The notes beneath the pieces were generated by a model. It ran no database searches and was not told where the DNA came from. It saw nothing but the letters and a program-made list of their open reading frames with translations. A DNA stretch of 64,000 nt from Rosenbergiella metrosideri (lineage in GTDB: Bacteria > Pseudomonadota > Gammaproteobacteria > Enterobacterales > Enterobacteriaceae), in NCBI RefSeq assembly GCF_022602565.1, contig NZ_JALBCV010000008.1:62001-126000 (forward strand), given 5' to 3'. Shown here one piece after another: positions 25,432 through 33,553 of this stretch (positions within the stretch are counted from its first letter, which is position 1; the number at the start of each line of letters is the position of its first letter). The position numbers were made by a program, and so were the translations under genes.

Positions 25432-27206
25432 TTGTGGCCTCCTGTCGTTGTGGTGCGTGCGTTCTCTACGATGGCGATAAAGGCGCTGTTCATGTCTGCC
25501 GAGTGGTCGAGACCTGCTTGCTGTCGCACTGCGTGGGGCGTTCCTAATGCGAGCATTTTTCCTGCATCTTGAATAGCAATGCGATCGCAGTATTCGGCTT
25601 CTTCCATAAAGTGCGTGGTAACAATGACCGTGATGCCTTTATCTGCTAATTCACTGATGGTGTACCAAAACGCGCGCCGCGCCAGCGGATCGATACCACT
25701 GGTGGGTTCGTCGAGAAATACGATATCCGGTTCATGCAGTAAGGCAGCAGCCATGGAAAGGCGTTGTTTGAAGCCACCGGGCAACTCGCCGCTTTTAGCG
25801 TCCGCCGTTAAGTCGAACTGGCCAAGGGATTTTTCCACCTGACGGTGTAATTTTTTACCGCTTAATCCATAAGCGCCGCCGAAAAAAGTCAGATTCTCTT
25901 TCACGGTCAAATTACCATAGAGCGCAAATTTTTGAGAAACGTAACCGATACGTGCACGGGCTTCGGCGCGAGCAGTGCGTAAGTTCATGCCAGCAACTTG
26001 GAGCTGGCCTTGGGTTGCGGGAAGTAACCCACAGAGCATGCGAAAGGTTGTTGTCTTGCCCGCGCCATTAGGCCCTAGTAGACCAAATATTTCACCTCGG
26101 CGCACCTCAAAAGAGGTACTGGCGACAGCGGTAAAATCACCAAATTTCCGCACCAGGTCGCGCACAATAATCGCAGGGGCTTCATCGTCCTGTTCAGTAA
26201 GGGGTTTGGTGCCTCCTCCCACTTTTGTTAAGGTAGTGGCGGGAGCGACACCTTTCCGTTGTGCTTGATGGAGCATTAGCATAAAAGCATCTTCAAACAC
26301 GGGTTCTCGACAGGCGAGTTTGGCCCCTGCAGGCACTATGTCATCAGGGGGATGTGGCGCGTCGGGAAGTGTGATAAAGCGTACTTTGTCGCCCTGAGGA
26401 ACGGCATCGGTAATTCGCTCCGTGTTTTCTAATAGCGAGGCTTGCAACGTGCGTGCTCGCGTGCCTAAAGGGGGGGTAACTTCCCAAGTTAATCCGCGCG
26501 CTTGCTCAGTCAGAGATGAGGGCGTTCCCTGCGCCAATACCTTCCCTTGATAGATGACATTGACGTGTGCGCAACGCTCAGCCTCATCCATATAAGACGT
26601 GCTAATCAACACACTGAGTTGTTCATCATTAACGAGTTGCGTAATGATTTCCCATAGATCTCTTCGCGAAAGTGGATCAACCCCTACACTCGGTTCGTCA
26701 AGGAGGAGGAGGTCGGGGGAACGCACCAATGTGCAGGCTAAGCCCAGCTTTTGTTTCATCCCACCTGATAATTGTCCCGCTGGACGGTGGATAAAGCGTG
26801 CCAGATCGGTAATATCAAGTAAGCGTTTGAGACGAATTTCCCGTTCTTCGGGTTTTACTCCGTGCAGGTCAGCATATAGATTGAGGTTTTCGCCTACACT
26901 GAGATCTTCATATAGACCGAAGCGTTGCGGCATATAACTGATGCGGTTTTGAACGGCTTGAGGATTTTTTACGACATCGGTATCGAGTACAGTGAGTGAT
27001 CCAGCACTCGGGGTATACAAGCCCGCAATCAGTCGTTGCAACGTACTTTTTCCTGCGCCGTCAGGGCCAACCAGTGCAGTCAATACGCCTGCTTTAATCC
27101 GCAGATCCAATCCGTCTAACGCATTGACTTCAGGCATATTGCGCATTTTGCTCGGAAAGGTCATCACTAGCCCAGTGGCAATCACCACATCGTTTAGCTT
27201 ATTCAT
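25428..27206 (-). CDS. ybhF: Dual ATP-binding subunit YbhF
   Basis: About 592 residues with two complete ATPase cassettes. The first has Walker A G-P-D-G-A-G-K-S-T near 45, signature L-S-G-G-M-K-Q near 147 and Walker B L-L-L-D-E-P near 167. The second has G-P-N-G-A-G-K-T-T near 370, L-P-G-G-F-K-Q near 462 and V-F-L-D-E-P near 483. The start at ATG 27206 overlaps the ybhG stop by eight bases; a longer frame from 27236 is less likely. It powers YbhR/YbhS export. In E. coli its gene order cecR-ybhG-F-S-R is the same. Confidence 0.9.
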   Translation of the reverse strand: MNKLNDVVIATGLVMTFPSKMRNMPEVNALDGLDLRIKAGVLTALVGPDGAGKSTLQRLIAGLYTPSAGSLTVLDTDVVKNPQAVQNRISYMPQRFGLYEDLSVGENLNLYADLHGVKPEEREIRLKRLLDITDLARFIHRPAGQLSGGMKQKLGLACTLVRSPDLLLLDEPSVGVDPLSRRDLWEIITQLVNDEQLSVLISTSYMDEAERCAHVNVIYQGKVLAQGTPSSLTEQARGLTWEVTPPLGTRARTLQASLLENTERITDAVPQGDKVRFITLPDAPHPPDDIVPAGAKLACREPVFEDAFMLMLHQAQRKGVAPATTLTKVGGGTKPLTEQDDEAPAIIVRDLVRKFGDFTAVASTSFEVRRGEIFGLLGPNGAGKTTTFRMLCGLLPATQGQLQVAGMNLRTARAEARARIGYVSQKFALYGNLTVKENLTFFGGAYGLSGKKLHRQVEKSLGQFDLTADAKSGELPGGFKQRLSMAAALLHEPDIVFLDEPTSGIDPLARRAFWYTISELADKGITVIVTTHFMEEAEYCDRIAIQDAGKMLALGTPHAVRQQAGLDHSADMNSAFIAIVENARTTTTGGHK

Positions 27207-28215
27207 GGGGGGCCGCAGTTTGGTTGGCAGTATCAATAGTCACTGTTGCCGGCTGACCCATTCTCAACAGGTTATTTGAATCCTCTACGCGGACACGTAC
27301 CTCATAAACTAGGTGGGTACGGAGTTCCTCTGTTTGGACCGATTTGGGAGTAAATTCGGCCACAGATGAAATATAGCTGATAGTGCCTTGTACGGGACGA
27401 TTGGGAAAAGAATCCGTCGTAATATTAGCTTTCATACCTTCTTGTATACGGCCCAAGTCCGTTTCGTTTAACCACACACAGACCCACTTCGGACTAGCCA
27501 AGGCTAAAGAGAAAACGCTTTGTTGGGGGGATGTCATGTCACCCGGCTCTGCCAGCCGAGCGCGAATCACCGCGTCCACGGGAGAATGAAGTTCGCCTTG
27601 AGAACGCTGATAGTTGATAAGATCTAGACCCGCTTTTAGCGCATCGCGCTGAGCTATAGAGGCTTGACGTTGTTCCGCTCGTGCACCTTCCATCACCAAA
27701 CTAAGGTGGGCTTGACGTTCTTTGACCTGTGCGCTCGCCACAAGAAGACTACTGGTGGCTGCTTCACGGTCCTGTTGACTGACCCCTTTATTTTGCGTCG
27801 CGTCAGCAATAGCGCGAAGACGGCGAATCTCGAGTTGAGCCTTACGCTGCTCTGCTTGGGCCGATGCGAGCTCGGCCTGAGCTTGGGCTAGCTCGGCTGG
27901 ACGTGCGCCTCTTTGTTGTTCTTGTAACGTTTGTTGTTGTGCAGCGAGTTGAGCGGCAGCTTGTCGTGACTGTATATCAAGGGCTTGGGTATCAAGGCGA
28001 CCCAAAAGTTGTCCAGCTTTAACGCGATCGCCTTCCTGCACCAAAAGTGTATCGATACGCCCAGAGGCATTGAACGCTAAGGAGACTTGGCGAATATCGA
28101 CATTGCCGTAAAGCGTGATAATTTGTGGGTTATCGGTTGATCGTTGAAACCACCAGCCGGTGAATGCTGCGATAACCAGTAAGGCAATGACACCTGGTAC
28201 GATAATTTTTTTCAT
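27199..28215 (-). CDS. ybhG: HlyD-type adaptor protein YbhG
   Basis: About 338 residues, one N-terminal membrane anchor (G-V-I-A-L-L-V-I-A-A-F near 8-18), then the barrel-sandwich half-motif G-N-V-D-I-R-Q-V-S-L-A-F-N, a long coiled-coil hairpin (Ala/Gln/Arg-rich, 85-215), and the second half. E-G-D-R-V-K-A-G-Q-L-L-G-R-L near 58 is the biotinyl-lipoyl-like hallmark. It connects the inner-membrane pump to the outer-membrane factor encoded at the end of the operon. I start at ATG 28215; a longer frame runs into the divergent tetR gene. Located 122 bases from the regulator start. Confidence 0.9.
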   Translation of the reverse strand: MKKIIVPGVIALLVIAAFTGWWFQRSTDNPQIITLYGNVDIRQVSLAFNASGRIDTLLVQEGDRVKAGQLLGRLDTQALDIQSRQAAAQLAAQQQTLQEQQRGARPAELAQAQAELASAQAEQRKAQLEIRRLRAIADATQNKGVSQQDREAATSSLLVASAQVKERQAHLSLVMEGARAEQRQASIAQRDALKAGLDLINYQRSQGELHSPVDAVIRARLAEPGDMTSPQQSVFSLALASPKWVCVWLNETDLGRIQEGMKANITTDSFPNRPVQGTISYISSVAEFTPKSVQTEELRTHLVYEVRVRVEDSNNLLRMGQPATVTIDTANQTAAPHE

Positions 28216-28249
28216 TAAGATGACCCGCAGTAAGAAGTATTCTCCATAG

Positions 28250-28272
28250 TTTAAATTAAAAATGAATTTAAA
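28250..28272. promoter_or_regulatory. Palindrome between ybhG and the TetR-type gene, possible operator
   Basis: TTTAAATT and AATTTAAA form a perfect 8-base inverted repeat with a 7-base spacer. It lies centrally in the divergent promoter region, where a TetR-family dimer would bind. It is AT-only, so chance is not excluded. Confidence 0.4.
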
Positions 28273-28336
28273 TTTAAGAAGAGTCAACTCAATTTTGGTA
28301 TGATATTCGAAAGTTTTTTTGAGTGAAGGCCTAGCC

Positions 28337-28972
28337 ATGAGTAGAACACGCCGGAGTGATGGGGCTGCAACCCGTACTAAGTTATTGAATTGCGCTGGGG
28401 AATTAATTGCGCAACAAGGCTTTGCTCATACGACGAACAAAGAAATTGCGCAGTTTGCAGGCGTGGATTTAGCATCCATCAATTACCACTTTGGGGGAAG
28501 GGAGAGGTTATATCTTGCTGTACTCTCCGAGGCCCATCGTCACTTCATTGATGCTAATGACCTCAACACGCTCATTAACAATGACCAATCGCCTCATGAT
28601 CGTTTCGAAAGTTTCATCGATATGATTGTTGACAAAATGCAAGCAATCTCCGGTTGGTACAGTCAAGTATTGTTTAGAGAAATATTCTCACCGTCAGTGC
28701 AGTTAGCTGAGTTTATTAGAATAGAAGGAATGGCGAAAATTCTCTGCGTGCGGACGATCATCTGTCAAGCAGTGGGATTGTCCGAAGACGACCCGCGAGT
28801 GCCACTGTGTATGCTTAATGTGGTAGCCCCTTGCTTAATGCTGATGGTGGCAGGCGGTAAAGTCCCAGGACCTATTGGTGTGATTGCAGGGATGGATAAA
28901 AAAGTGTTATCGCAGCATTTAAAAACTTTTGCATTGGCGGGCTTTAAGGCAATCAATCCACCAGACAGGTGA
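28337..28972 (+). CDS. cecR: TetR-family regulator of the efflux operon (CecR-like)
   Basis: About 211 residues. The HTH is at residues 12-58: T-R-T-K-L-L-N-C-A-G-E-L-I, then T-N-K-E-I-A-Q-F-A-G-V, then I-N-Y-H-F-G-G-R-E-R-L-Y. The ligand domain follows the CecR (YbiH) pattern, with F-R-E-I-F-S-P-S and V-A-P-C-L-M-L-M. It is divergent from ybhG, as in E. coli where CecR represses ybhGFSR and responds to cefoperazone or chloramphenicol stress. The start at ATG 28337 follows GAAGG. It probably autoregulates through the palindrome at 28250. Confidence 0.85.
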   Translation: MSRTRRSDGAATRTKLLNCAGELIAQQGFAHTTNKEIAQFAGVDLASINYHFGGRERLYLAVLSEAHRHFIDANDLNTLINNDQSPHDRFESFIDMIVDKMQAISGWYSQVLFREIFSPSVQLAEFIRIEGMAKILCVRTIICQAVGLSEDDPRVPLCMLNVVAPCLMLMVAGGKVPGPIGVIAGMDKKVLSQHLKTFALAGFKAINPPDR

Positions 28973-29340
28973 ATGATTTGATAAGCAGGGGATATGCCTT
29001 GCGTACAGTGGGAAGTTGGGCGTGTAGGTGACGGAATGCGGAGACAAAAGTTCTCGGTTAATGAGACGAATCGAGTACTCGAACTACGATATGGATCCCT
29101 GTATGTCTACCATTTGTGACACTTAAGCGGGGTATACCTCAACGCTTTTTTGCGTGGAACTGGGATTCAGCGATAAATCTATCGTCAGAGATCATTTGAC
29201 GTACAGTCTAGAAACAAAAAAATCTTACACGGAGGGTGGGCGGTGAGAAACTGTACAGGTGTGGATGATAAGATCATCAATCTGGATACGCCCCCATTAA
29301 GACGATATGGAGAAAGTGCTGAATGGGGGCGTTAGGAATT
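28973..29340. other. Non-coding gap before tRNA-Asn
   Basis: No gene visible. It contains the palindrome TCGAGTACTCGA (29071-29082) and, next to the tRNA 3' end, the perfect 11-base inverted repeat ACGCCCCCATT (29288-29298) / AATGGGGGCGT (29322-29332). Confidence 0.5.
29288..29332 (-). terminator. Candidate processing hairpin or terminator downstream of tRNA-Asn copy 1
   Basis: An 11-base perfect stem with a 23-base loop starts eight bases after the tRNA CCA on the transcribed strand. No T run follows, so rho-independent termination is doubtful; it may stabilise or guide processing of the precursor. Confidence 0.4.
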
Positions 29341-29416
29341 TGGCTCCTCTGACTGGACTCGAACCAGTGACATACGGATTAACAGTCCGCCGTTCTACCG
29401 ACTGAACTACAGAGGA
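29341..29416 (-). tRNA. tRNA-Asn (GTT), copy 1
   Basis: A 76-nt tRNA on the reverse strand: acceptor TCCTCTG pairs with CAGAGGA, D-loop A-GTTCAGTCGGTAGA-type, anticodon loop CTGTTAA with GTT, T-arm GGTTCGAGTCC, ending GCCA encoded. Its sequence equals the other two copies here. A consensus promoter lies upstream. Confidence 0.97.
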
Positions 29417-29430
29417 ATTGCTTGGTGCGT

Positions 29431-29459
29431 AATGTACGGTTTGCCGACAGGCTTGTCAA
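29431..29459 (-). promoter_or_regulatory. Promoter of tRNA-Asn copy 1
   Basis: On the reverse strand TTGACA (29459-29454), a 17-base spacer and TACATT (29436-29431), then a short leader to the tRNA. Confidence 0.75.
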
Positions 29460-29543
29460 AACAAATATTGCCGAGAGTCGTCTGTTTGCCGTTTTTATCA
29501 GCAGAGTGATGAATAACTCAACACTCTGCTTTCGGAATAGCCC

Positions 29544-30389
29544 TTACGCCATTAACGCGTTCGCGTGGAAGCGGAGATGTTCCTCAATAAAAGTGCTAAT
29601 GAAGTAGTAACTATGATCGTAATCCGGATGGTAACGGAACGTGACGGGTAGCGCTTTCTCCTGACAAGCAGCTTCTAGCAACTCGGTAGTGAGTTGTTGG
29701 GGATAGAAGGGGTCGGCAAGCCCTTGGTCGATTAAGGTCATAGGGAGCGAATGCCCTTGCTCGACCAACGACAGGCTATCCCACTGCTGCCACTGAGTGG
29801 TGTCACTCCCCAAATAAGCGGTGAATGCCTTTTGTCCCCACTTAACTTGGCTAGGGGCGACGATAGGCGCAAAAGCCGAGACGCTGTCAAAACGGCCCGG
29901 GTTATTGAGTGCGACCATTAAGGCACCGTGCCCGCCCATCGAATGACCGGCGATTGCTTGTCGACCGTTACTGGGAAAGTGAGTGGCGATAAGTGCAGGT
30001 ATCTCTTTGCTGAGATAATCAAACATCGCGTAATGGCTAGCCCAAGGCTGTTGCGTCGCGTTGAGATAGAATCCAGCTCCTTGACCGATGTCCCAAGCGT
30101 CATCATCCGCCACCTGTTCGCCCCGCGGGCTGGTATCGATCGCCACGACCATCATACCAAGCTCGGCGGCATAACGCTGAAAACCGGCTTTGGTAATAAG
30201 GTTTTGCTCTGAACAGGTTAGACCTGATAGCCAATACAGAACGGGAACTGACTGATGCGCAGCTTGCGGTGGCAGATACACCGCAAACTTCATCTCACAG
30301 TGTAGGGTCTCGGAGCTGTGTTGCCATACCTCCTGCCACCCGCCAAAACTCGCATGCCGTTCGATACGGGTCAATGAATCGGTAGCCAT
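29544..30389 (-). CDS. frmB: S-formylglutathione hydrolase FrmB
   Basis: 281 residues, an esterase-D type serine hydrolase that splits S-formylglutathione to formate and glutathione in formaldehyde detoxification. Catalytic Ser is in G-H-S-M-G-G-H near 150; D-Q-G-L-A-D-P near 225 and Y-D-H-S-Y-Y near 260 supply Asp and His. Early landmarks are F-G-G-W-Q and Y-W-L-S-G-L-T-C. It lies 9 bases after frmA and shares its operon. Close in order to E. coli frmAB, though frmR, the formaldehyde sensor, is not found next to it here. Confidence 0.93.
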   Translation of the reverse strand: MATDSLTRIERHASFGGWQEVWQHSSETLHCEMKFAVYLPPQAAHQSVPVLYWLSGLTCSEQNLITKAGFQRYAAELGMMVVAIDTSPRGEQVADDDAWDIGQGAGFYLNATQQPWASHYAMFDYLSKEIPALIATHFPSNGRQAIAGHSMGGHGALMVALNNPGRFDSVSAFAPIVAPSQVKWGQKAFTAYLGSDTTQWQQWDSLSLVEQGHSLPMTLIDQGLADPFYPQQLTTELLEAACQEKALPVTFRYHPDYDHSYYFISTFIEEHLRFHANALMA

Positions 30390-30398
30390 CTCTTCCCC

Positions 30399-31508
30399 TT
30401 AAAAACGAATAACGGTACGGATAGATTTACCTTCGTGCATTAAATCAAAGGCCTGATTAATCTCATCCAAAGTCAGGGTATGAGTAACAAAAGGCGCAAG
30501 GTCTATCTTACCTACCATGGCTTGCTTAACCATATCGGGTAATTGACTACGTCCTTTCACGCCACCGAAGGCTGAGCCTTTCCAGCTTCGTCCAGTGACT
30601 AACTGGAAGGGACGCGTGGAGATCTCTTTTCCCGCACCCGCCACACCGATGATGATGGACTGTCCCCAGCCGCGGTGGGCACTCTCTAATGCTTGGCGCA
30701 TTACATCGACATTACCGATACATTCAAAGGTATGGTCGATACCCCATTTATTTTTCTCTAACAGAACATCTTTGATCGATTTATCGTGGTCTTTAGGGTT
30801 AATACACTCCGTCGCCCCAAATTGGGTCGCTAAAGCAAATTTTCCGGGATTGGTATCGATAGCAATAATTTTACCGGCCTGCGCTTGACGAGCACCTTGA
30901 ATGACTGCGAGCCCGATGGCGCCTAATCCAAATACCGCGACTGAGTCACCTGGCTGAACTTTAGCGGTATTGTGCACTGCACCAATACCGGTGGTCACCC
31001 CACAGCCGAGTAGACAGACTTGCTCATGATTCGCCTCAGGCGTGATTTTAGCTAAAGAGACTTCCGCCACCACAGAATATTCGCTGAAGGTCGAACAGCC
31101 CATATAATGGTAGAGAGGCTGGCCTTGATAGGAAAAGCGCGTGGTGCCGTCTGGCATAACACCTTTGCCTTGTGTCTCACGCACTGCCACACAGAGATTG
31201 GTTTTGCCTGATCGACAAAATTCGCATTCGCCGCACTCTGCAGTATAGAGCGGAATGACATGGTCGCCGGGTTTTACGCTGGTCACGCCTTCACCCACTT
31301 CGATCACAATCCCCGCGCCTTCATGACCCAGAACGACCGGGAATAAACCCTCAGGATCTTCGCCTGATAGCGTGAATGCATCCGTATGGCAGACACCGGT
31401 ATGAGTGTTCTTAATCAATACTTCGCCTTTCTTTGGCGCTTCAACATCGATCTCGACAATTTTTAAGGGTTGATTGGGAGCAAAAGCGACCGCAGCACGT
31501 GATTTCAT
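30399..31508 (-). CDS. frmA: S-(hydroxymethyl)glutathione dehydrogenase FrmA
   Basis: 369 residues, class III zinc alcohol dehydrogenase; oxidises S-hydroxymethylglutathione with NAD. G-V-C-H-T-D near 38 (catalytic zinc), G-H-E-G-A-G near 66, four Cys at [16 protein letters not shown] near 92-108 (structural zinc), and G-L-G-A-I-G-L near 195 (NAD). The first gene of frmAB. Its upstream region (31509-31761) carries no frmR; regulation may be by another sensor elsewhere. Identification secure. Confidence 0.96.
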   Translation of the reverse strand: MKSRAAVAFAPNQPLKIVEIDVEAPKKGEVLIKNTHTGVCHTDAFTLSGEDPEGLFPVVLGHEGAGIVIEVGEGVTSVKPGDHVIPLYTAECGECEFCRSGKTNLCVAVRETQGKGVMPDGTTRFSYQGQPLYHYMGCSTFSEYSVVAEVSLAKITPEANHEQVCLLGCGVTTGIGAVHNTAKVQPGDSVAVFGLGAIGLAVIQGARQAQAGKIIAIDTNPGKFALATQFGATECINPKDHDKSIKDVLLEKNKWGIDHTFECIGNVDVMRQALESAHRGWGQSIIIGVAGAGKEISTRPFQLVTGRSWKGSAFGGVKGRSQLPDMVKQAMVGKIDLAPFVTHTLTLDEINQAFDLMHEGKSIRTVIRF

Positions 31509-31761
31509 TTTGGCGTCCTTATTGGCATTAAGCAGGGTAAAAGAGTAAGTGTAGAGGGCGATAGCTCTATTGAGAAGCTAAAATCTTCTTATCCTTAACC
31601 TAAGGTGCTATCAATCCCTATCCGCCACAGCTAGGGTGGGTAAATCCCTTATTATTTGAGAGGGCGCGAAGGGTAAACAGTGAAAACTGGGTGAAAAGTA
31701 GGCGATCAGTCCTCACAACAGATAAGCGCCGTGAAAGCCGATTGAGTCATACATTTTTCGG

Positions 31762-32400
31762 GTGAAATCACTAGGACTGCTTTTATTGTCTTGTGGAGGG
31801 GGGTCACTGATTAGCATGTTATTTTCGGGTCGCCTCGCCGGGCATTTTGGCTGTCGTGCGGTGATCATTGATGGTCTATCTTACCTTTCCCTTTCTAGCG
31901 ATTGCCAAATCGATAGTGATAATAATCCTGAGTTTAGGTGTCTTCGGGGCTGGGGTAAGGTTAATGGATGTGACAATATCCAGGGGGCGCTTATCGATCA
32001 GAAGTCCAGCGAACCGCTTATGCCAGGGTTTTATGGATTATGTAGTCTGTTGGGAATAATGGGGGCGGTGGGCGTATCGGTCTCAGTGGTGGACTGTCAA
32101 CGATGATGACGTCCTTCGGCGCTTTAACCGTGCTTGTTTTAGTCATGGTATTGGTAGGCACAAATCTGCTCTCTTCAGCAACTTATCCCGAAGCAAAACA
32201 CCGGCGTTTAGGGTTGGCGTCTACTGATTATGGCTTTGATGTGTATGACATGCTTCCTGGCTGAAAGGGCAATGCTTGCTTGGAGCGGTAGATGGCTCAC
32301 CTCCGAGCGAAGCCTCACTCTCGCCCCCGCGGGGTGGGGATACGCCGCCTTCGTGCTAGCGATGGCCATTATGCGATTTGTCGGTGATAGACTTCTCTGA
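31762..32400 (+). pseudogene. Shattered MFS transporter (YbjJ-like)
   Basis: At least four frames must be joined. GTG 31762 onward reads G-L-L-L-L-S-C-G-G-G-S-L-I-S-M-L and S-G-R-L-A-G-H-F-G-C-R. Another frame gives L-S-L-G-V-F-G-A-G-V-R-L-M-D-V-T, the first frame again gives G-A-L-I-D-Q-K-S and M-P-G-F-Y-G-L-C-S-L-L-G, and near 32240 a third gives C-F-L-A-E-R-A-M-L-A-W-S-G and T-L-A-P-A-G-W-G-Y-A-A-F. These match successive conserved segments of YbjJ-type major facilitators. The N-terminal helix and the C-terminal half are absent. It cannot make a transporter. Confidence 0.8.
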
Positions 32401-32701
32401 TGATAAGCTCGAAAACGCCGAAAAAATAGTAGACTACCTCGCGACTTCTTTTTTCGAGAAAGGCGGTGATAATTATCTGGTTGCTAGATACTGGGCAACT
32501 TAACCAATGGACAATAAGGCATAGAGCTGTTGAATGGAAGAAAGTGACAATTTTAGTTGAATAGTCAGTGCTTTTCAGGAGGCGACAAAGTGGATATGGG
32601 TAAATGATCATCCCAAACCGATGGGCCTGGGATTGTAATTCGACGTGCGATAATTGAATGGAGGTAATAACACTCTGTCTATCGACGGTGAATGAAAAAT
32701 T
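32401..32701. other. Non-coding gap between the MFS relic and tRNA-Asn copy 2
   Basis: AT-rich; reverse-strand frames here have no ribosome site or family likeness. I see no further RNA gene or terminator. Confidence 0.5.
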
Positions 32702-32777
32702 TGGCTCCTCTGACTGGACTCGAACCAGTGACATACGGATTAACAGTCCGCCGTTCTACCGACTGAACTACAGAGGA
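32702..32777 (-). tRNA. tRNA-Asn (GTT), copy 2
   Basis: Identical in its 76 bases to copies 1 and 3 (anticodon GTT, encoded CCA, 7-bp acceptor stem). Reverse strand. Its 34-base upstream leader equals that of copy 3. Confidence 0.97.
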
Positions 32778-32798
32778 ATTGTCCTGAAGACGGGGCAG

Positions 32799-32827
32799 AT
32801 AATAGTGTTGTGTTCGGCACTTGTCAA
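32799..32827 (-). promoter_or_regulatory. Promoter of tRNA-Asn copy 2
   Basis: Reverse strand TTGACA (32827-32822), 17-base spacer, TATTAT (32804-32799), then a GC-rich discriminator CTGCCCC as in stable-RNA genes under stringent control. Confidence 0.85.
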
Positions 32828-32899
32828 AGCCCTTTTTCCGTTGTTTAGTGCGTTTGCTGGCGAAATAACCAAGCTGGGTAGACTGTGCGCAATCGGGAC

Positions 32900-32936
32900 T
32901 GCACTAAAAGGTCTGCCTTTGCTTCACGACAGTGCA
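32900..32936 (+). promoter_or_regulatory. Possible NtrC-type sites upstream of nac
   Basis: TGCACT at 32900-32905 and AGTGCA at 32931-32936 are inverted half-sites of the kind seen in NtrC enhancers (TGCAC/GTGCA), about 65-100 bases before the -24 element. Spacing between the halves is longer than in a single NtrC site, so they could be halves of two weak sites. Confidence 0.35.
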
Positions 32937-32999
32937 AAGCGGTGGCGTAAAGCAGAAATTCTCAGGGAGGCGGGTAGGGAATAGACGGGATTTGCCAGG

Positions 33000-33016
33000 T
33001 TGGCCTGATAATTGCT
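33000..33016 (+). promoter_or_regulatory. Sigma-54 (-24/-12) promoter of nac
   Basis: TTGGC, seven bases, TTGCT: the GG and GC dinucleotides are at the correct sigma-54 spacing (TGGC-N7-TTGC). Transcription would start near 33027, with a 45-base leader to the nac ATG. nac of Klebsiella and E. coli is sigma-54 and NtrC dependent. Confidence 0.7.
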
Positions 33017-33071
33017 TGCTAGATTTACTTGCGGCGAGTCTCACGCCACTTATCCTTGGTAGGAGTTAATC

Positions 33072-33350
33072 ATGAATCTAAGACGCTTAAAATATTTTGT
33101 GAAAATTGTCGACACAGGTAGCCTAACTCGTGCAAGTGAAGTCCTGCATATCGCACAACCGGCCCTCAGTCAGCAGTTGGCCACCTTAGAAGGCGAGTTG
33201 AACCAACAGCTGTTGATCCGTACCAAACGAGGCGTTATTCCGACGGATGCGGGGCAGGTGCTCTACCATCATGCGAAATCGATTTTGAAACAGTGTGAGT
33301 TTGCTCGGGTTGCCGTCTCTTCTACACCTTTAATGACGCAAACTGCTTGA
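33072..33350 (+). CDS. nac: Truncated Nac regulator (DNA-binding half only)
   Basis: 92 residues. The first 80 match Nac, the LysR-type nitrogen assimilation control protein, almost position by position: R-R-L-K-Y-F-V-K-I-V-D, H-I-A-Q-P-A-L-S-Q-Q, E-G-E-L-N-Q-Q-L-L-I-R-T-K-R-G-V, P-T-D-A-G. It ends in a new short tail (S-S-T-P-L-M-T-Q-T-A) where full-length Nac (about 305) would go on to the effector domain. No remnant of that domain follows. The ribosome site (TAGGAG, 7 bases before ATG) and the sigma-54 promoter are intact. Published work on Klebsiella NAC found that the first 100 or so residues keep its known activities, so this short gene may work. It could also be a dying pseudogene. Confidence 0.85.
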   Translation: MNLRRLKYFVKIVDTGSLTRASEVLHIAQPALSQQLATLEGELNQQLLIRTKRGVIPTDAGQVLYHHAKSILKQCEFARVAVSSTPLMTQTA

Positions 33351-33448
33351 TCCTCTGCTAATGATCTAGGTCGCCTGCAACTTTCTTGAACAAAGTGATA
33401 AAAAACTATTGCTCAGGCGGCCTCCCCCCATTAGGATCCCTCGCCGGA

Positions 33449-33464
33449 ACGAAAACGTTTACGT
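33449..33464 (+). promoter_or_regulatory. PurR box upstream of the purine permease gene
   Basis: ACGAAAACGTTTACGT is a near-perfect palindrome of the PurR operator type (ACGCAAACGTTTNCGT), about 90 bases before the start of the AdeP-like gene. E. coli purine permeases of this family are in the PurR regulon. Confidence 0.75.
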
Positions 33465-33553
33465 ATTGAGTGCGTTCCACCACCATGAGCACGCGATCAA
33501 GCCTAGACACGGCATTGTATTGTGTATAAATGACGATAATTTGAGAAAACAAC

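Noticed and set aside
28216..28338. Extended N-terminus for YbhG
   Set aside because: It would run through the regulator promoter and palindrome, and the extra residues are not signal-like; ATG 28215 puts the membrane anchor at the N-terminus.
29422..29607. Forward frame overlapping frmB
   Set aside because: Covers the tRNA promoter and the frmB end; no ribosome site.
32369..32734. Reverse-strand 121-codon frame overlapping tRNA-Asn copy 2
   Set aside because: It reads through the tRNA gene and looks like a shadow frame.
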